The notes under the pieces: generated by a model
Told to the model about the DNA's origin: nothing
Database searches by the model: none
The model's input: the letters and a program-made list of their open reading frames with translations, nothing else
Translations under genes and position numbers: made by a program
Shown: piece by piece, positions 26,245 to 35,839 of the stretch
Layout: every line of letters starts with the position of its first letter
How positions within the stretch are numbered: position 1 is the first letter of the stretch
Source: Bacillus safensis
GTDB lineage: Bacteria > Bacillota > Bacilli > Bacillales > Bacillaceae
Assembly: GCA_030159235.1 (NCBI GenBank)
Contig: BSBG01000008.1
Location: forward strand, 48,737-112,736
Length of the DNA stretch: 64,000 bases
Direction: 5' to 3'

Positions 26245-28113
26245 ATGTTTCGTGCAATCATTGGTTGGTTATTACTTGCTGCCCTCATCCCATTATTTGT
26301 TCTGACTTTTTATCTATCAAAGGAAGAAGCTGCAAGTGTAAAGCCTGTTAACGAAGTGCTTGATCAAAAAATCAAGCTGAAAAAGGTAGATTTTTCCCAA
26401 AACAGTTATATGTATGATCGAGATGGTTCTCTGATCTCTGAGATCGTATCAAACGATGAGAACCGCGTTTTCGTCAAATACGATAAAATTCCTGATTCCG
26501 TAAAGGAGCTGTTCCTCCGTTCAGAGGACCGCAACTTTTATGACCATAAAGGCATTGACTTTATGGGGGTTGTTCGTGCCCTTGCTGCGAATGTTAAAAA
26601 CCATGGCATCAGCCAAGGTGCGAGTACAATCACACAGCAGTTGTCCCGCAACTTATATTTAAGCCATGAACGTTCGTTCAGCCGAAAATTTACAGAGCTG
26701 CTCTATTCCTATGAACTTGAGCGGAAATTCTCGAAGGATGAAATTCTCGAAAGCTATTTAAATACGATTTATTTCAGCAACGGGGTTTACGGTGTCGGTT
26801 CTGCGGCTAATTACTATTTTGATAAGCCGCTTAGCTCTTTAACACTTGCACAAATGGCGTTTATCTCAGCTATTCCAAACAACCCAACGCTGTATGACCC
26901 ATTGAAACAATTCAAGCACACAAAGAACCGCCAAGAACGGCTGCTTGGTATTTTGAAAAACGATGGCGTGATCACCAAAAAGCAATACAAAAAAGCCGTC
27001 AAAGAAAAAATCACCCTTTCCTTAAGTGAAAAGAAAAACCTTTACCCTGACTATGTGACATATGCCAATGAAGAGTTTACTGATCTTGTATCTGATCAGG
27101 AAGGCTTTACAAAACGATTGAAAAAGGCCAAAACGACCAAAGTGAAAAAAGCGATTCAAAAAGAATTATCTGAAAAGGTCAGTGCCCTGCTTCAGGATGG
27201 CGTGAAGATTTATACAGCACTTGATCCTTCCTTACAGCAAAGAGCTGTCTATCAGCTCAATGCACAATTGCCTTATCAAGGTGTGGAAGGCGGATCAGCG
27301 GTTATTAATCATGAAACGCATCAAATTGTCGCACTTGCTGGCGGGAAAAATTATAAAAAGTTTGATTTCAACTACGCCTACCAAGCGCAAAGACAGCCGG
27401 GTTCTGCGATTAAGCCGCTTTTAGACTATGCGCCTTATATTGATCAAACCGGCGCAACAGCTTCAAGCACCATCAGCGCCGGCAAGTTTTGCAGCAGCGG
27501 ATACTGTCCGCAGAACTATAATCATAAAACGTATGGAACGGTCACACTTGAAACAGCCTTTAAGAATTCATACAATACCCCTGCGATTCGAATGCTGGAT
27601 ACAGTAGGTGTCCAAAAAGGCTTCAGCTATTTAGAAAAGTTCTCATTCGAGCATATCGTAGCGGATGATTATCGCCTACCTTCTGCACTTGGCGGATTTA
27701 CAAAAGGCTTCTCACCGCTAGAAATAACAGATGCGTATACCGTCTTTGGCAACCAAGGTGCCTACACGCAAAGTCATTCGATCACAAAGGTGACAGACTT
27801 AAACGGTAAGACCCTTTACAAGTGGAAAGAGTCGCCAAAGCAAGTGTATTCTCAGCGTACCAATGAAACGATGCGTAAGCTGCTTGCCTCCGTTGTGAAG
27901 AGTGGAACGGGGAAAAAAGCGAACTTCAATGCCCCTTACATCGGTGGTAAAACAGGGACATCCAATGACTACAAAGACATTTGGTTTGTCGGACTAACAG
28001 ATCAATACACAATGGGTGTCTGGGTTGGAAGAGATAGAGGAACGGTTGAATCGATTTACAACTCAAGCCCGCACTTACGTATTTGGAAAAATACGATGCA
28101 ATACGCCAGATAA
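26245..28113 (+). CDS. pbpD: PbpD, class A penicillin-binding protein PBP4
   Basis: A 622-residue bifunctional peptidoglycan synthase, matching B. subtilis PBP4 (624) closely. It has an N-terminal anchor helix (about 3-25). The glycosyltransferase domain follows (about 60-250; catalytic Glu in LRSEDRNFYDHKG, then GASTITQQLSRNLYL). The transpeptidase domain has SxxK in RQPGSAIKP (about 392), SxN in NSYNTPAIR (about 445) and KTG in IGGKTGTSND (about 575). The frame is open to ATG 26212, but that ATG overlaps the likely promoter. yuxK follows after 18 bp in the same direction. Confidence 0.95.
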   Translation: MFRAIIGWLLLAALIPLFVLTFYLSKEEAASVKPVNEVLDQKIKLKKVDFSQNSYMYDRDGSLISEIVSNDENRVFVKYDKIPDSVKELFLRSEDRNFYDHKGIDFMGVVRALAANVKNHGISQGASTITQQLSRNLYLSHERSFSRKFTELLYSYELERKFSKDEILESYLNTIYFSNGVYGVGSAANYYFDKPLSSLTLAQMAFISAIPNNPTLYDPLKQFKHTKNRQERLLGILKNDGVITKKQYKKAVKEKITLSLSEKKNLYPDYVTYANEEFTDLVSDQEGFTKRLKKAKTTKVKKAIQKELSEKVSALLQDGVKIYTALDPSLQQRAVYQLNAQLPYQGVEGGSAVINHETHQIVALAGGKNYKKFDFNYAYQAQRQPGSAIKPLLDYAPYIDQTGATASSTISAGKFCSSGYCPQNYNHKTYGTVTLETAFKNSYNTPAIRMLDTVGVQKGFSYLEKFSFEHIVADDYRLPSALGGFTKGFSPLEITDAYTVFGNQGAYTQSHSITKVTDLNGKTLYKWKESPKQVYSQRTNETMRKLLASVVKSGTGKKANFNAPYIGGKTGTSNDYKDIWFVGLTDQYTMGVWVGRDRGTVESIYNSSPHLRIWKNTMQYAR

Positions 28114-28131
28114 ACAGGAGGTTTGATTGCG

Positions 28132-28542
28132 GTGCATTCAATACATCCACCCCATTTAATTTTATTTGACGGTGTCTGCAACGTATGCAGCGGCGCAGTT
28201 CAGTTTGTGATTAAGCGCGATCCGAATGAACGGATGATGTTCGCTTCATTACAATCAAATACAGGACAGCGTATTTTAAAAGAAAACGGTTTGCCTTTAG
28301 ATGAATTCAATTCATTCATTTATATTGAAAAAGGGACCCTTTATACGAAGTCAACTGGTATCTTAAAAGCTGCGCGGCATTTAAAAGGGATATACAGATG
28401 GAGCTATTTCCTCCTTGTCATCCCTCGCCCAATCCGTGATTGGTTTTATCAGGTGATTGCAAAAAATCGCTACAAATGGTTTGGTCAAAAAACATCTTGT
28501 ATGATGCCTACACCCGATATTCAAAAACGGTTTCTTTCATAA
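28132..28542 (+). CDS. yuxK: YuxK, DCC-family thiol-disulfide oxidoreductase-like protein
   Basis: A 136-residue DUF393 protein. The DCC signature is LILFDGVCNVCSGAVQFVIKRDP at residues 10-32, with a Cys-x-x-Cys pair; GILKAARHL and a membrane-like YRWSYFLLVIPRPIRDWFY follow. AGGAGG lies 9 bases before GTG 28132; the TTG three codons upstream is too close to it. Same length as B. subtilis YuxK (about 137). Probably co-transcribed with pbpD. Confidence 0.92.
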   Translation: MHSIHPPHLILFDGVCNVCSGAVQFVIKRDPNERMMFASLQSNTGQRILKENGLPLDEFNSFIYIEKGTLYTKSTGILKAARHLKGIYRWSYFLLVIPRPIRDWFYQVIAKNRYKWFGQKTSCMMPTPDIQKRFLS

Positions 28543-28577
28543 AAAAAAAGCATCCTCCATCATCGGAGGATGCTTTC
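28542..28577. terminator. bidirectional terminator between yuxK and yufK
   Basis: Hairpin GCATCCTCC-atcatc-GGAGGATGC (28550-28573) between an A9 run and a T-rich end. Serves both convergent genes. Confidence 0.8.
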
Positions 28578-28586
28578 TTTGTCTGT

Positions 28587-29144
28587 TTATGAAGGCAGAC
28601 TTGCCATCACACTGTTATACAACTTTATAAATAAGTACAAAATGCCGATCAAAAACGTGGCCCAAAATAGCAGAATAAACATCATAAATCCAATCAAATT
28701 CAGCATATTAAGAGATTGATAAATGCGAACCACAACCCAGATAAAATAGACAAGACTTGCTAATGCAAAAAGTCCGACTAGCAAAATGAGCTGCTGCGTC
28801 AACAGGAATGCAAGCAAGCTGGCAAATAAATAAACAACGGATGCGATTCGAATTTTCTTTAAGTTCTCCCCTTCAGGGTCCTTAGCGAAAAAGAGTAACG
28901 CTAGCTCTAATACCGTATCTGCAATTAATTTTAAAGCAGATAAGATCATCAAATAAACAAGTGCAAAAGCGGCAAAGAGAGCAAGACGGATGCCCTGTTC
29001 TGAGAAAAATTCCAGCATTCCCTTTAAAATACCTGCTTGAGTTAAGAAATCAGTTGTGATGCCTACTGTGAAAATCGAAAAAGCAGAGCTGAATAGTAAA
29101 ATCGAAATCAGCGGAAAATATCCAGTCAAATATGTATTTTTCAT
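28587..29144 (-). CDS. yufK: YufK, integral membrane protein
   Basis: A 185-residue membrane protein with five hydrophobic segments (about 7-27, 55-75, 98-115, 118-138, 148-178), resembling a Yip1-like fold. Same length as I recall for B. subtilis YufK. AGAAAGGAA before ATG 29144 sets the start; the frame is open 14 codons further. Divergent from malK across an interval with a 9-bp palindrome. Function unknown. Confidence 0.85.
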   Translation of the reverse strand: MKNTYLTGYFPLISILLFSSAFSIFTVGITTDFLTQAGILKGMLEFFSEQGIRLALFAAFALVYLMILSALKLIADTVLELALLFFAKDPEGENLKKIRIASVVYLFASLLAFLLTQQLILLVGLFALASLVYFIWVVVRIYQSLNMLNLIGFMMFILLFWATFLIGILYLFIKLYNSVMASLPS

Positions 29145-29226
29145 AAATAGTTCCTTTCTCATAAGCTCACATTTATTATGGCTCACTTAAAACGGATTGA
29201 CAAGATGCTTTCAAAGTAAACTGGCA

Positions 29227-29250
29227 GCAAAATCAAATTTGTGATTTTGC
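29227..29250. promoter_or_regulatory. palindrome between yufK and malK
   Basis: GCAAAATCA (29227-29235) and TGATTTTGC (29242-29250) form a perfect 9-bp inverted repeat around 6 nt, in the divergent promoter region. There is no T-run, so an operator is more likely than a terminator. Confidence 0.45.
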
Positions 29251-29329
29251 ACGTACATTCCTTCACAAACTTTCATTTTCCAGTTAAAGTATTACTATTA
29301 CGAAAAAATCGTGCGTTAGGGGTATACTC

Positions 29330-30928
29330 GTGAAAAAAACTTTAAGACTGCAAACACGGCTGACGATCTTTGTGTGTATCGTTGTCCTGATCTCCCTTTG
29401 TATCACATTCTTTACCATATGGTCTGAAACAGCTAAGAACATCCATCAGCAGGAGCGTGACATTGCCCTCTCCACTGCCAAAATGGTCGCAGAGGCACCG
29501 ATCACAGCACAATCATTAGAAGATCATTCATATTCGGCATTACGAAAATATACAACAAATGTTCAGCAAATCACCAAAACCGAATTCGTTGTCGTGATGG
29601 ATATGAAAGGTATCCGCAAAACACACCCGAACCCGCAGAAGATTGGGAAACGGTTTGCGGGCGGTGATGAAAAAGCAGTATTACAGGGAAAAGAACATAT
29701 TAGTACGGCTTCTGGAACACTCGGCAGATCCATGCGTGCTTTTGTTCCTGTTTATGATCAAAATGGAAAGCAGCTCGGGGCTGTGGCTGTAGGGATTACG
29801 TTAAAGGAAATTGACTTGATTATTCATCAAAGCTTACTTCCGCTCTACTTCGTCACATCACTCAGCCTTCTATCCGGCATTATCGGAGCACTCATTGTTG
29901 CAAGAAAAGTGAAGAAGATTATGTTTGGACTGGAGCCGGATGAAATCGCCACATTATTAAAAGAACGAAGCGCCATGCTAGAATCAACAAAAGAAGGGAT
30001 TCTTGCCGTCGACCAGCACGGTCAAATCAAGCTGGCCAATGCTGAAGCCAAACGGCTCTTTCATAATATGGGCATTCTGGTTGACCCTAGAGAACAAGAT
30101 GTTCAGACTCTCCTCCCATCAAGCGGCTTAAAGCAGGTCATTGAAACACGCAAGCCGCTGCTTGATCGTGACGTGAGAATGAATGGACTGGAACTCGTCT
30201 TTAATGAAGTACCGATTACAGTAAACGATGAGATTGTCGGGGCCATCGCCACCTTCCGTGACAAAACTGAAGTCAAACATCTAGCTGAGCAGCTGAGCGG
30301 GGTCAAAATGTATGCCAATGCCCTCCGTGCCCAATCACATGAATTCATGAACAAGCTTCATGTCATTTTAGGATTGGTCCAGCTAAAAAACTACGATGAT
30401 CTTGGCACCTATATCAAAGATATTGCGATCTATCAGCAAACGGAAACAAATGAAATCATCAATCATGTGAAAAACACTGTTTTAGCAGGATTTTTACTAG
30501 GAAAACAAAGCTATATCAGGGAACAAGGTGCTGCATTAGAAGTCATTTGCAGTACACAAGTCCCAAATACGGAAGACCCTGCAGTGACGCATGATCTCAT
30601 CACCGTGATTGGCAACCTGCTAAATAACGCACTCGATGCTGTTTCTCATACTAAGACGAAAAACATCTCGATCTCCTTTAGGTACGTCCATGAGCAGCTT
30701 CATATTGAAATCACAGACACAGGTGTTGGACTCACAAAAGAAGAACAAAACACCATGTTTGATCAAGGCTTTTCAACTAAAGGAGAAGACAGAGGATTCG
30801 GGCTCTACTTCGTTGACCAAAGCATCAAAAAATTGAACGGACATTTGATTGTCACGAGTGAAAAAGGAGAAGGAACGACCTTTAGTCTCCGCATTCCGTA
30901 TAAACAAAAGGAGGATTCACATGATTAA
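29330..30928 (+). CDS. malK: MalK (YufL), malate sensor histidine kinase
   Basis: A 532-residue CitA/DcuS-type sensor kinase. Membrane helix 1 (about 12-32), extracellular sCache/PAS dicarboxylate sensor (about 38-170), membrane helix 2 (about 175-195), cytoplasmic PAS (about 215-320), Spo0B-like dimerisation helix with [18 protein letters not shown] (His about 342), and HATPase with [10 protein letters not shown] and [13 protein letters not shown] (about 430-505). The GTG 29330 start has AGGGGTA upstream. Senses external malate and phosphorylates MalR, which turns on maeN and related genes. Overlaps malR by 8 bp. Confidence 0.95.
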   Translation: MKKTLRLQTRLTIFVCIVVLISLCITFFTIWSETAKNIHQQERDIALSTAKMVAEAPITAQSLEDHSYSALRKYTTNVQQITKTEFVVVMDMKGIRKTHPNPQKIGKRFAGGDEKAVLQGKEHISTASGTLGRSMRAFVPVYDQNGKQLGAVAVGITLKEIDLIIHQSLLPLYFVTSLSLLSGIIGALIVARKVKKIMFGLEPDEIATLLKERSAMLESTKEGILAVDQHGQIKLANAEAKRLFHNMGILVDPREQDVQTLLPSSGLKQVIETRKPLLDRDVRMNGLELVFNEVPITVNDEIVGAIATFRDKTEVKHLAEQLSGVKMYANALRAQSHEFMNKLHVILGLVQLKNYDDLGTYIKDIAIYQQTETNEIINHVKNTVLAGFLLGKQSYIREQGAALEVICSTQVPNTEDPAVTHDLITVIGNLLNNALDAVSHTKTKNISISFRYVHEQLHIEITDTGVGLTKEEQNTMFDQGFSTKGEDRGFGLYFVDQSIKKLNGHLIVTSEKGEGTTFSLRIPYKQKEDSHD

Positions 30929-31628
30929 TGTGTTAATAGTAGAAGATGATCCAATGGTTGGGGAGTTGAATAAACGATACCTCACCCAAATAGAAGGCTT
31001 TGAGTTAAAGGGAATTGCCACCTCTTTTCAACGGGCACTTGAAATATTAAAAACAGAAGTCATTCAACTTGTATTGCTCGATATTTATATGCCTGGTCAA
31101 AATGGACTGGCCTTATTATCAGAAATTCGTCAGCAAAATCATTCCGTTGATGTCATCGTCATTTCTGCTGCCAATGAAGTGGACGTTGTCCAGCAAACGA
31201 TGCGAAACGGAGCGGTTGATTATTTAATCAAACCTTTTGAGTTCGAGCGATTCCAATCTGCGCTGGCAGAGTATAAACGAAAACATGCCCTGTATCAATC
31301 CATGAACAGTATTTCGCAAAATGATTTAGATGCGAAGCTTTTTCATAAAAAAGCAGAGGCGGAAAAAGTCCTTCTGCCAAAAGGCCTGACGAAAAGCACA
31401 CTCAAACTCATCTGGACAAGCATTCAATCATTTGGTCAACAGGCTTTCACAACCGAAGACCTAGCCAATCATACAGAAATCTCTCAAGTTTCTATTAGAA
31501 AATACTTGAAATTCCTTGAGGATATCGAAGTAGTTGATGTGGAAATGGCGTATGGGACAATCGGCCGCCCTGTTTTCCAATATAAACTGAACACGAGCAA
31601 TATGAATTTGATTCAGCAATACCTTTAA
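30921..31628 (+). CDS. malR: MalR (YufM), response regulator for malate uptake
   Basis: A 235-residue CitB/DcuR-type regulator. Receiver domain at 1-120 ([11 protein letters not shown]; phospho-acceptor Asp in [13 protein letters not shown] at about 55; KPFEFERF lysine about 105) and a C-terminal helix-turn-helix (about 165-225; [27 protein letters not shown]). AAAGGAGG precedes ATG 30921, inside the end of malK, indicating translational coupling. Likely activates maeN at 36975. Confidence 0.95.
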   Translation: MINVLIVEDDPMVGELNKRYLTQIEGFELKGIATSFQRALEILKTEVIQLVLLDIYMPGQNGLALLSEIRQQNHSVDVIVISAANEVDVVQQTMRNGAVDYLIKPFEFERFQSALAEYKRKHALYQSMNSISQNDLDAKLFHKKAEAEKVLLPKGLTKSTLKLIWTSIQSFGQQAFTTEDLANHTEISQVSIRKYLKFLEDIEVVDVEMAYGTIGRPVFQYKLNTSNMNLIQQYL

Positions 31629-31635
31629 TTTGATA

Positions 31636-31669
31636 CATCTGACCTTGACGAAAGGCCAGATGTTTTTTT
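31636..31669 (+). terminator. terminator of malKR
   Basis: Hairpin CATCTGACCTT-gacg-AAAGGCCAGATG followed by T7, directly after malR. Confidence 0.8.
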
Positions 31670-31822
31670 ATGGCATACGATGTAACAAACCCCTTGATAT
31701 CAGTGGTTCTACTGTAGTAGAGCACATCACAAAAGCGGCATTATATCATATTTCAGCAGATAAAAAGACATCAAATAAAGCCTTTTAACATTTTTTTAAA
31801 AATAAAACAAATTTCTATTTAT

Positions 31823-31851
31823 TTATTCGATTGGAAATGATAAATTATGAT
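31823..31851 (+). promoter_or_regulatory. candidate sigma-A promoter of yufNOPQ
   Basis: TTATTC (31823-31828), 17-bp spacer, TATGAT (31846-31851). It would give a leader of about 165 nt before yufN. Confidence 0.4.
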
Positions 31852-31879
31852 TGATTAGTTCAACGAGATATAAGTCTGA

Positions 31880-31962
31880 TGTCTTACATCTTCTCTCCTG
31901 CCCTCCATTAGTTTCATGAGAAAGCAGGATAAAATACCCTTTTCAGAAGGGTGTGAAGAGAT
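31880..31962 (+). ncRNA. structured 5' leader upstream of yufN
   Basis: Within the 394-bp gap between malR and yufN the following stems can be drawn: GATGT-ctt-ACATC (31878-31890), TCCTGC/GCAGGA (31896-31901/31924-31929, with inner TTTC/GAAA), and ACCCTT/AAGGGT (31936-31941/31947-31952). A short CTTC/GAAG closing stem would make a three-way junction. No known riboswitch consensus was recognised. The remainder of the gap holds the malR terminator, an AT-rich promoter region and a CodY-box match. Confidence 0.4.
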
Positions 31963-31983
31963 AGATCGGTCTTTTTTCGCGAG

Positions 31984-31998
31984 ACTTTTCTGAAACTT
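31984..31998 (+). promoter_or_regulatory. CodY box upstream of yufN
   Basis: ACTTTTCTGAAACTT matches the CodY consensus AATTTTCWGAAAATT at 13 of 15 positions, 25 bp before the yufN start. The B. subtilis yufN operon is a known CodY target. Confidence 0.65.
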
Positions 31999-32022
31999 TT
32001 AAATTTTATAGGGGGTTATGTT

Positions 32023-33105
32023 TTGAAGAAGCGCAAAATTGGACTAGCATTGTCCTTAGTCGTAGCAGCAGGAACCATCCTCGGAGCATGCGGCAACTCT
32101 GGCTCAAACAGCGGTGAAAGCAAAAAAGATAAAGATCAATTCACTGTTGCAATGGTAACTGATGTCGGTGGTGTCGATGACAAATCGTTTAACCAATCAG
32201 CTTGGGAAGGTTTACAAGCATTTGGGAAAGACAACAATTTAACAAAAGGTAAAAACGGCTTTGATTATTTACAATCTAAATCAGATGCTGACTATACAAC
32301 AAACTTAAACACACTTGCTCGTGAGAAATTCGACCTGATTTACGGAATTGGTTTCTTAATGCAAGATTCTATTAGTGAAATCGCAGATCAACGTAAGAAA
32401 AACCACTTTGCCATCGTTGATGCAGTCGTGAAAAAAGACAACGTAGCAAGCATTGTATTTAACGAAAATGAAGGATCATTCCTTGTGGGTGTTGCGGCTG
32501 CTCTTTCTACAAAATCAAACAAAATTGGTTTTGTCGGCGGAGTTGACTCTGAATTAGTTAGAAAATTCGAAGTTGGTTTCCGTGCAGGCGTTGAAGCAGC
32601 TAACCCGAAAGCAAAAGTTGAAGTGAAATATGCTGGTGCATTCGATAAAGCTGACATCGGGAAAGCAACAGCTGAAAGCATGTACAAATCCGGCGTTGAC
32701 ATCATCTATCATGCTGCTGGCGGCACTGGAACTGGTGTCTTCACAGAAGCGAAAAACCTGAAAAAAGCTGATCCTAACCGTAAAGTTTGGGTCATCGGTG
32801 TAGATAAAGACCAGTATGACGAAGGAAAAGTACCTGGTACAAAACAAAGTGTCACCCTTACTTCTATGATTAAGAAAGTAGACACAGCGGTACAAGATTT
32901 AACGACGAAAGCAAAAGAAGGTAAGTTCCCTGGCGGCGAAGTGATCACATACGGTCTGAAAGAAGGCGCTCTTGACATTTCTCCATCTCAGGACAACCTT
33001 GATAAAGATGTATTAAAGAAAGTTGAAGAATGGAAACAAAAAATCATCAAGGGCGAAATCAAAATCCCTGCAACACGTGATGAACTAAAAGATTTTAAAG
33101 CTTAA
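32023..33105 (+). CDS. yufN: YufN/NupN, guanosine-binding lipoprotein (BMP family)
   Basis: A 360-residue substrate-binding lipoprotein of the basic-membrane-protein family. The signal peptide has a lipobox LGAC (Cys about 23), then a Gly/Ser/Asn linker ([15 protein letters not shown]). BMP motifs are [48 protein letters not shown] and [14 protein letters not shown]. It delivers nucleosides (guanosine in B. subtilis) to YufOPQ. TTG start with a GGGGG ribosome site. A CodY box and structured leader lie upstream, and two hairpins separate it from yufO. Confidence 0.94.
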   Translation: MKKRKIGLALSLVVAAGTILGACGNSGSNSGESKKDKDQFTVAMVTDVGGVDDKSFNQSAWEGLQAFGKDNNLTKGKNGFDYLQSKSDADYTTNLNTLAREKFDLIYGIGFLMQDSISEIADQRKKNHFAIVDAVVKKDNVASIVFNENEGSFLVGVAAALSTKSNKIGFVGGVDSELVRKFEVGFRAGVEAANPKAKVEVKYAGAFDKADIGKATAESMYKSGVDIIYHAAGGTGTGVFTEAKNLKKADPNRKVWVIGVDKDQYDEGKVPGTKQSVTLTSMIKKVDTAVQDLTTKAKEGKFPGGEVITYGLKEGALDISPSQDNLDKDVLKKVEEWKQKIIKGEIKIPATRDELKDFKA

Positions 33106-33115
33106 TTTGAGCATC

Positions 33116-33216
33116 GGGATAAGCGTGCCTTATCCCCTTGCCTCTCCTTTACCTCCTCTTTATTCGTAAAAGGTGGTAAAAGAAAAGCTGCAGCCTCATT
33201 TTGCAGCTTTTCTTTT
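33116..33216 (+). promoter_or_regulatory. two hairpins between yufN and yufO
   Basis: GGGATAAG/CTTATCCC (33116-33123/33129-33136) and a perfect 15-bp stem AAAAGAAAAGCTGCA/TGCAGCTTTTCTTTT (33178-33192/33202-33216). Such structures after a binding-protein gene often stabilise its mRNA or cause partial termination, giving more lipoprotein than transporter. Confidence 0.6.
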
Positions 33217-33264
33217 GCTAGTTTTTATCTTCATCAGCACCCTAAAAAAGGAGCGGTTAAACCT

Positions 33265-34800
33265 GTGGATTATGTCATTGAAATGTTGAATATACGCAAA
33301 GAATTCCCTGGCATTGTAGCAAACGACAACATTACGCTGCAGCTAAAAAAGGGCGAAATTCATGCGCTGCTTGGTGAAAATGGCGCTGGAAAATCAACGC
33401 TCATGAACGTGCTTTTCGGACTGTATCAGCCTGAAAAAGGCGAGATCAAGGTACACGGTAAACCTGTGACCATCTCTAGTCCAAATGATGCTAGTGATTT
33501 AGGCATCGGAATGGTGCATCAGCACTTTATGCTCGTCGATACCTTCACTGTCGCTGAAAACATCATTTTAGGTAAAGAGCCAAAGAAGTTTGGAAAGATA
33601 GACAAAGAACAAGCCATACAGCAAGTACAAGAGCTTTCTGACCGCTATGGTTTGAAAATAGACCCTGCCGCAAAAGTATCTGACATCTCTGTCGGTATGC
33701 AGCAGCGTGCAGAAATCTTAAAAACACTTTACCGTGGCGCTGATATTTTGATCTTCGACGAACCAACGGCCGTTTTAACACCTCAAGAAATCAAAGAACT
33801 CATACAAATTATGAAAAACTTAATTAATGAAGGCAAATCCATTATTTTAATTACCCACAAGCTGAAAGAAATTATGGATGCCTGTCATCGCGTGACCATT
33901 ATCCGAAAAGGCCAAGGCATTCGTACACTTGACGTGGAAAGCACAAATAAAGACGAACTTGCGAGCCTCATGGTCGGACGTGAAGTGTCATTTAAAACAG
34001 ACAAAAAAGCAGCTTCTCCTGCTGAGGAAGTGCTTCAAATTCAAGACCTTACTGTAAAAGACGCAAGGGGAATTGAAGCGGTCAAACAGTTGAACCTTTC
34101 AGTGAAGGCTGGCGAAATTGTTGGAATTGCTGGGGTAGATGGCAATGGTCAGTCTGAATTAATTGAAGCCATTACCGGTCTAAAAAAATCAGAATCTGGC
34201 ACGATCATGCTAAATGGGAAAGCCATTCAAAACCTCCCGCCTCGTAAAGTGACCGAATCTGGGATTGGACATATTCCTCAAGACCGTCATAAGCACGGAC
34301 TTGTGCTCGATTTTTCAATTGGAGAAAATATCTCCTTACAAACGTATTATCAGCGTCCTTATTCAAAATTCGGCTTAATGAATATGAAAAATATTTACGA
34401 AAAAGCTAAACGAATTATTGCAGAATATGACGTAAGAACACCAAGTGAATATACAGAAGCACGCGCCCTGTCAGGCGGTAACCAGCAAAAAGCCATTATT
34501 GGCCGTGAAGTTGACCGCAATCCTGATTTATTAATTGCCGCTCAGCCGACACGCGGACTGGATGTCGGTGCGATTGAATTTGTTCATAAACGTCTGATTG
34601 AACAAAGAGATTCAGGCAAAGCCGTTCTGCTCATCTCCTTTGAGCTTGATGAAATAATCAATGTCAGTGATAAAATTGCTGTCATTTTCGAAGGCAGTAT
34701 TATTGCCATCGTTGATCCAAAAGAAACAACAGAGCAAGAACTAGGTCTTTTAATGGCTGGAAGTACGCAACAGGAAGTGGGGAAAGAAGCAAATGTCTAA
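33265..34800 (+). CDS. yufO: YufO/NupO, nucleoside ABC transporter ATPase
   Basis: A 511-residue protein with two fused ABC ATPase domains (RbsA/BmpB-like). First domain: Walker A LLGENGAGKST (about 37), signature ISVGMQQRAEI, Walker B ILIFDEPTAVLT. Second domain: degenerate Walker A GVDGNGQSE (about 290), signature ALSGGNQQKA (about 405), and LLIAAQPTRGLDVGA in place of a normal Walker B. GTG start 33265 with AAAAGGAGCGG upstream. Overlaps yufP by 8 bp. Confidence 0.95.
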   Translation: MDYVIEMLNIRKEFPGIVANDNITLQLKKGEIHALLGENGAGKSTLMNVLFGLYQPEKGEIKVHGKPVTISSPNDASDLGIGMVHQHFMLVDTFTVAENIILGKEPKKFGKIDKEQAIQQVQELSDRYGLKIDPAAKVSDISVGMQQRAEILKTLYRGADILIFDEPTAVLTPQEIKELIQIMKNLINEGKSIILITHKLKEIMDACHRVTIIRKGQGIRTLDVESTNKDELASLMVGREVSFKTDKKAASPAEEVLQIQDLTVKDARGIEAVKQLNLSVKAGEIVGIAGVDGNGQSELIEAITGLKKSESGTIMLNGKAIQNLPPRKVTESGIGHIPQDRHKHGLVLDFSIGENISLQTYYQRPYSKFGLMNMKNIYEKAKRIIAEYDVRTPSEYTEARALSGGNQQKAIIGREVDRNPDLLIAAQPTRGLDVGAIEFVHKRLIEQRDSGKAVLLISFELDEIINVSDKIAVIFEGSIIAIVDPKETTEQELGLLMAGSTQQEVGKEANV

Positions 34801-35839
34801 TCGCTTAACAAATCTGCTAATTCCGCTTATAGCCATTATACTTGGTCTTTTCGTTGGGGCCATTATTATGCTGGCAAGCGGTTATAGTGTCATCGAAGGC
34901 TATGGCGCCCTTTGGAATGGCGTTTTCGGTGAAACCTATTATATGGGAGAAACCATCAGGCAAGTGACGCCGTATATTTTATCAGGTCTTGCTGTTGCCT
35001 TTGCATTTCGGACAGGCCTATTTAATATCGGTGTAGAAGGTCAAATGCTTATGGGCTGGGTAGCTGCTGTATGGATTGGAACAACCGTCCATGCACCTAT
35101 GTATATCCATCTGCCGCTTGCACTGATCACCGCAGCTGCTGCTGGTGCATTATGGGGCTTTATTCCTGGGTTTTTAAAAGCTCGTTTTTATGTGCATGAA
35201 GTCATTGTCACGATCATGATGAACTATATTGCCCTTCATGTTACAAACTATTTGATCTCAAATGTCTTAACAGACAATAAAGATAAAACAGACAAAATTG
35301 ATGCCACTGCTTCGCTTCGATCTGGCTTTTTTGAACAGATCACCGATTTCTCCCGGATGCATAACGGTATTTTTGTTGCCATTATTGCGGCGGTCGTGAT
35401 GTGGGTGATTATTCAAAAAACCTCTAAAGGGTTTGAATTGCGGGCTGTTGGTATGAACCAGCAGGCATCACATTATGCTGGTATGAACGTTCGCCGCAAC
35501 ATCATTTATGCGATGCTCATTTCAGGTGCTTTTGCAGGTCTTGCAGGCGCTATGGAAGGTCTTGGCACATTCGAATATGCATCTATTAAAGGCTCGTTTA
35601 CTGGCGTAGGTTTTGATGGAATCGCCGTCGCTTTATTAGGTGGAAATACGGCTGTTGGTGTTGTACTTGCTGCATTATTGCTTGGTGGATTGAAGGTAGG
35701 TGCTTTAAATATGCCGCTTGAATCTGGCGTACCGACTGAGGTTGTTGATATTGTCATTGCGATCATCATTCTTTTCGTCGCCTCAAGCTATATCATCCGT
35801 CTTATGATTCAACAAATGAAGAAAAAGGGGGGAAAATAA
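34793..35839 (+). CDS. yufP: YufP/NupP, nucleoside ABC transporter permease
   Basis: A 348-residue BPD_transp_2 permease with 8-10 hydrophobic segments. It holds the motif FNIGVEGQMLMGWVAAVW (about 75) and RAVGMNQQASHYAGMNVRRN (about 220), the cytoplasmic loop that contacts the ATPase. It starts inside the end of yufO and ends directly before the GTG of yufQ, so it is translationally coupled on both sides. Confidence 0.94.
   Translation: MSNRLTNLLIPLIAIILGLFVGAIIMLASGYSVIEGYGALWNGVFGETYYMGETIRQVTPYILSGLAVAFAFRTGLFNIGVEGQMLMGWVAAVWIGTTVHAPMYIHLPLALITAAAAGALWGFIPGFLKARFYVHEVIVTIMMNYIALHVTNYLISNVLTDNKDKTDKIDATASLRSGFFEQITDFSRMHNGIFVAIIAAVVMWVIIQKTSKGFELRAVGMNQQASHYAGMNVRRNIIYAMLISGAFAGLAGAMEGLGTFEYASIKGSFTGVGFDGIAVALLGGNTAVGVVLAALLLGGLKVGALNMPLESGVPTEVVDIVIAIIILFVASSYIIRLMIQQMKKKGGK

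Noticed and set aside
31852-32022. Purine riboswitch in front of yufN
   Set aside because: The conserved joining and loop sequences of the purine aptamer are not present, although stems can be drawn.
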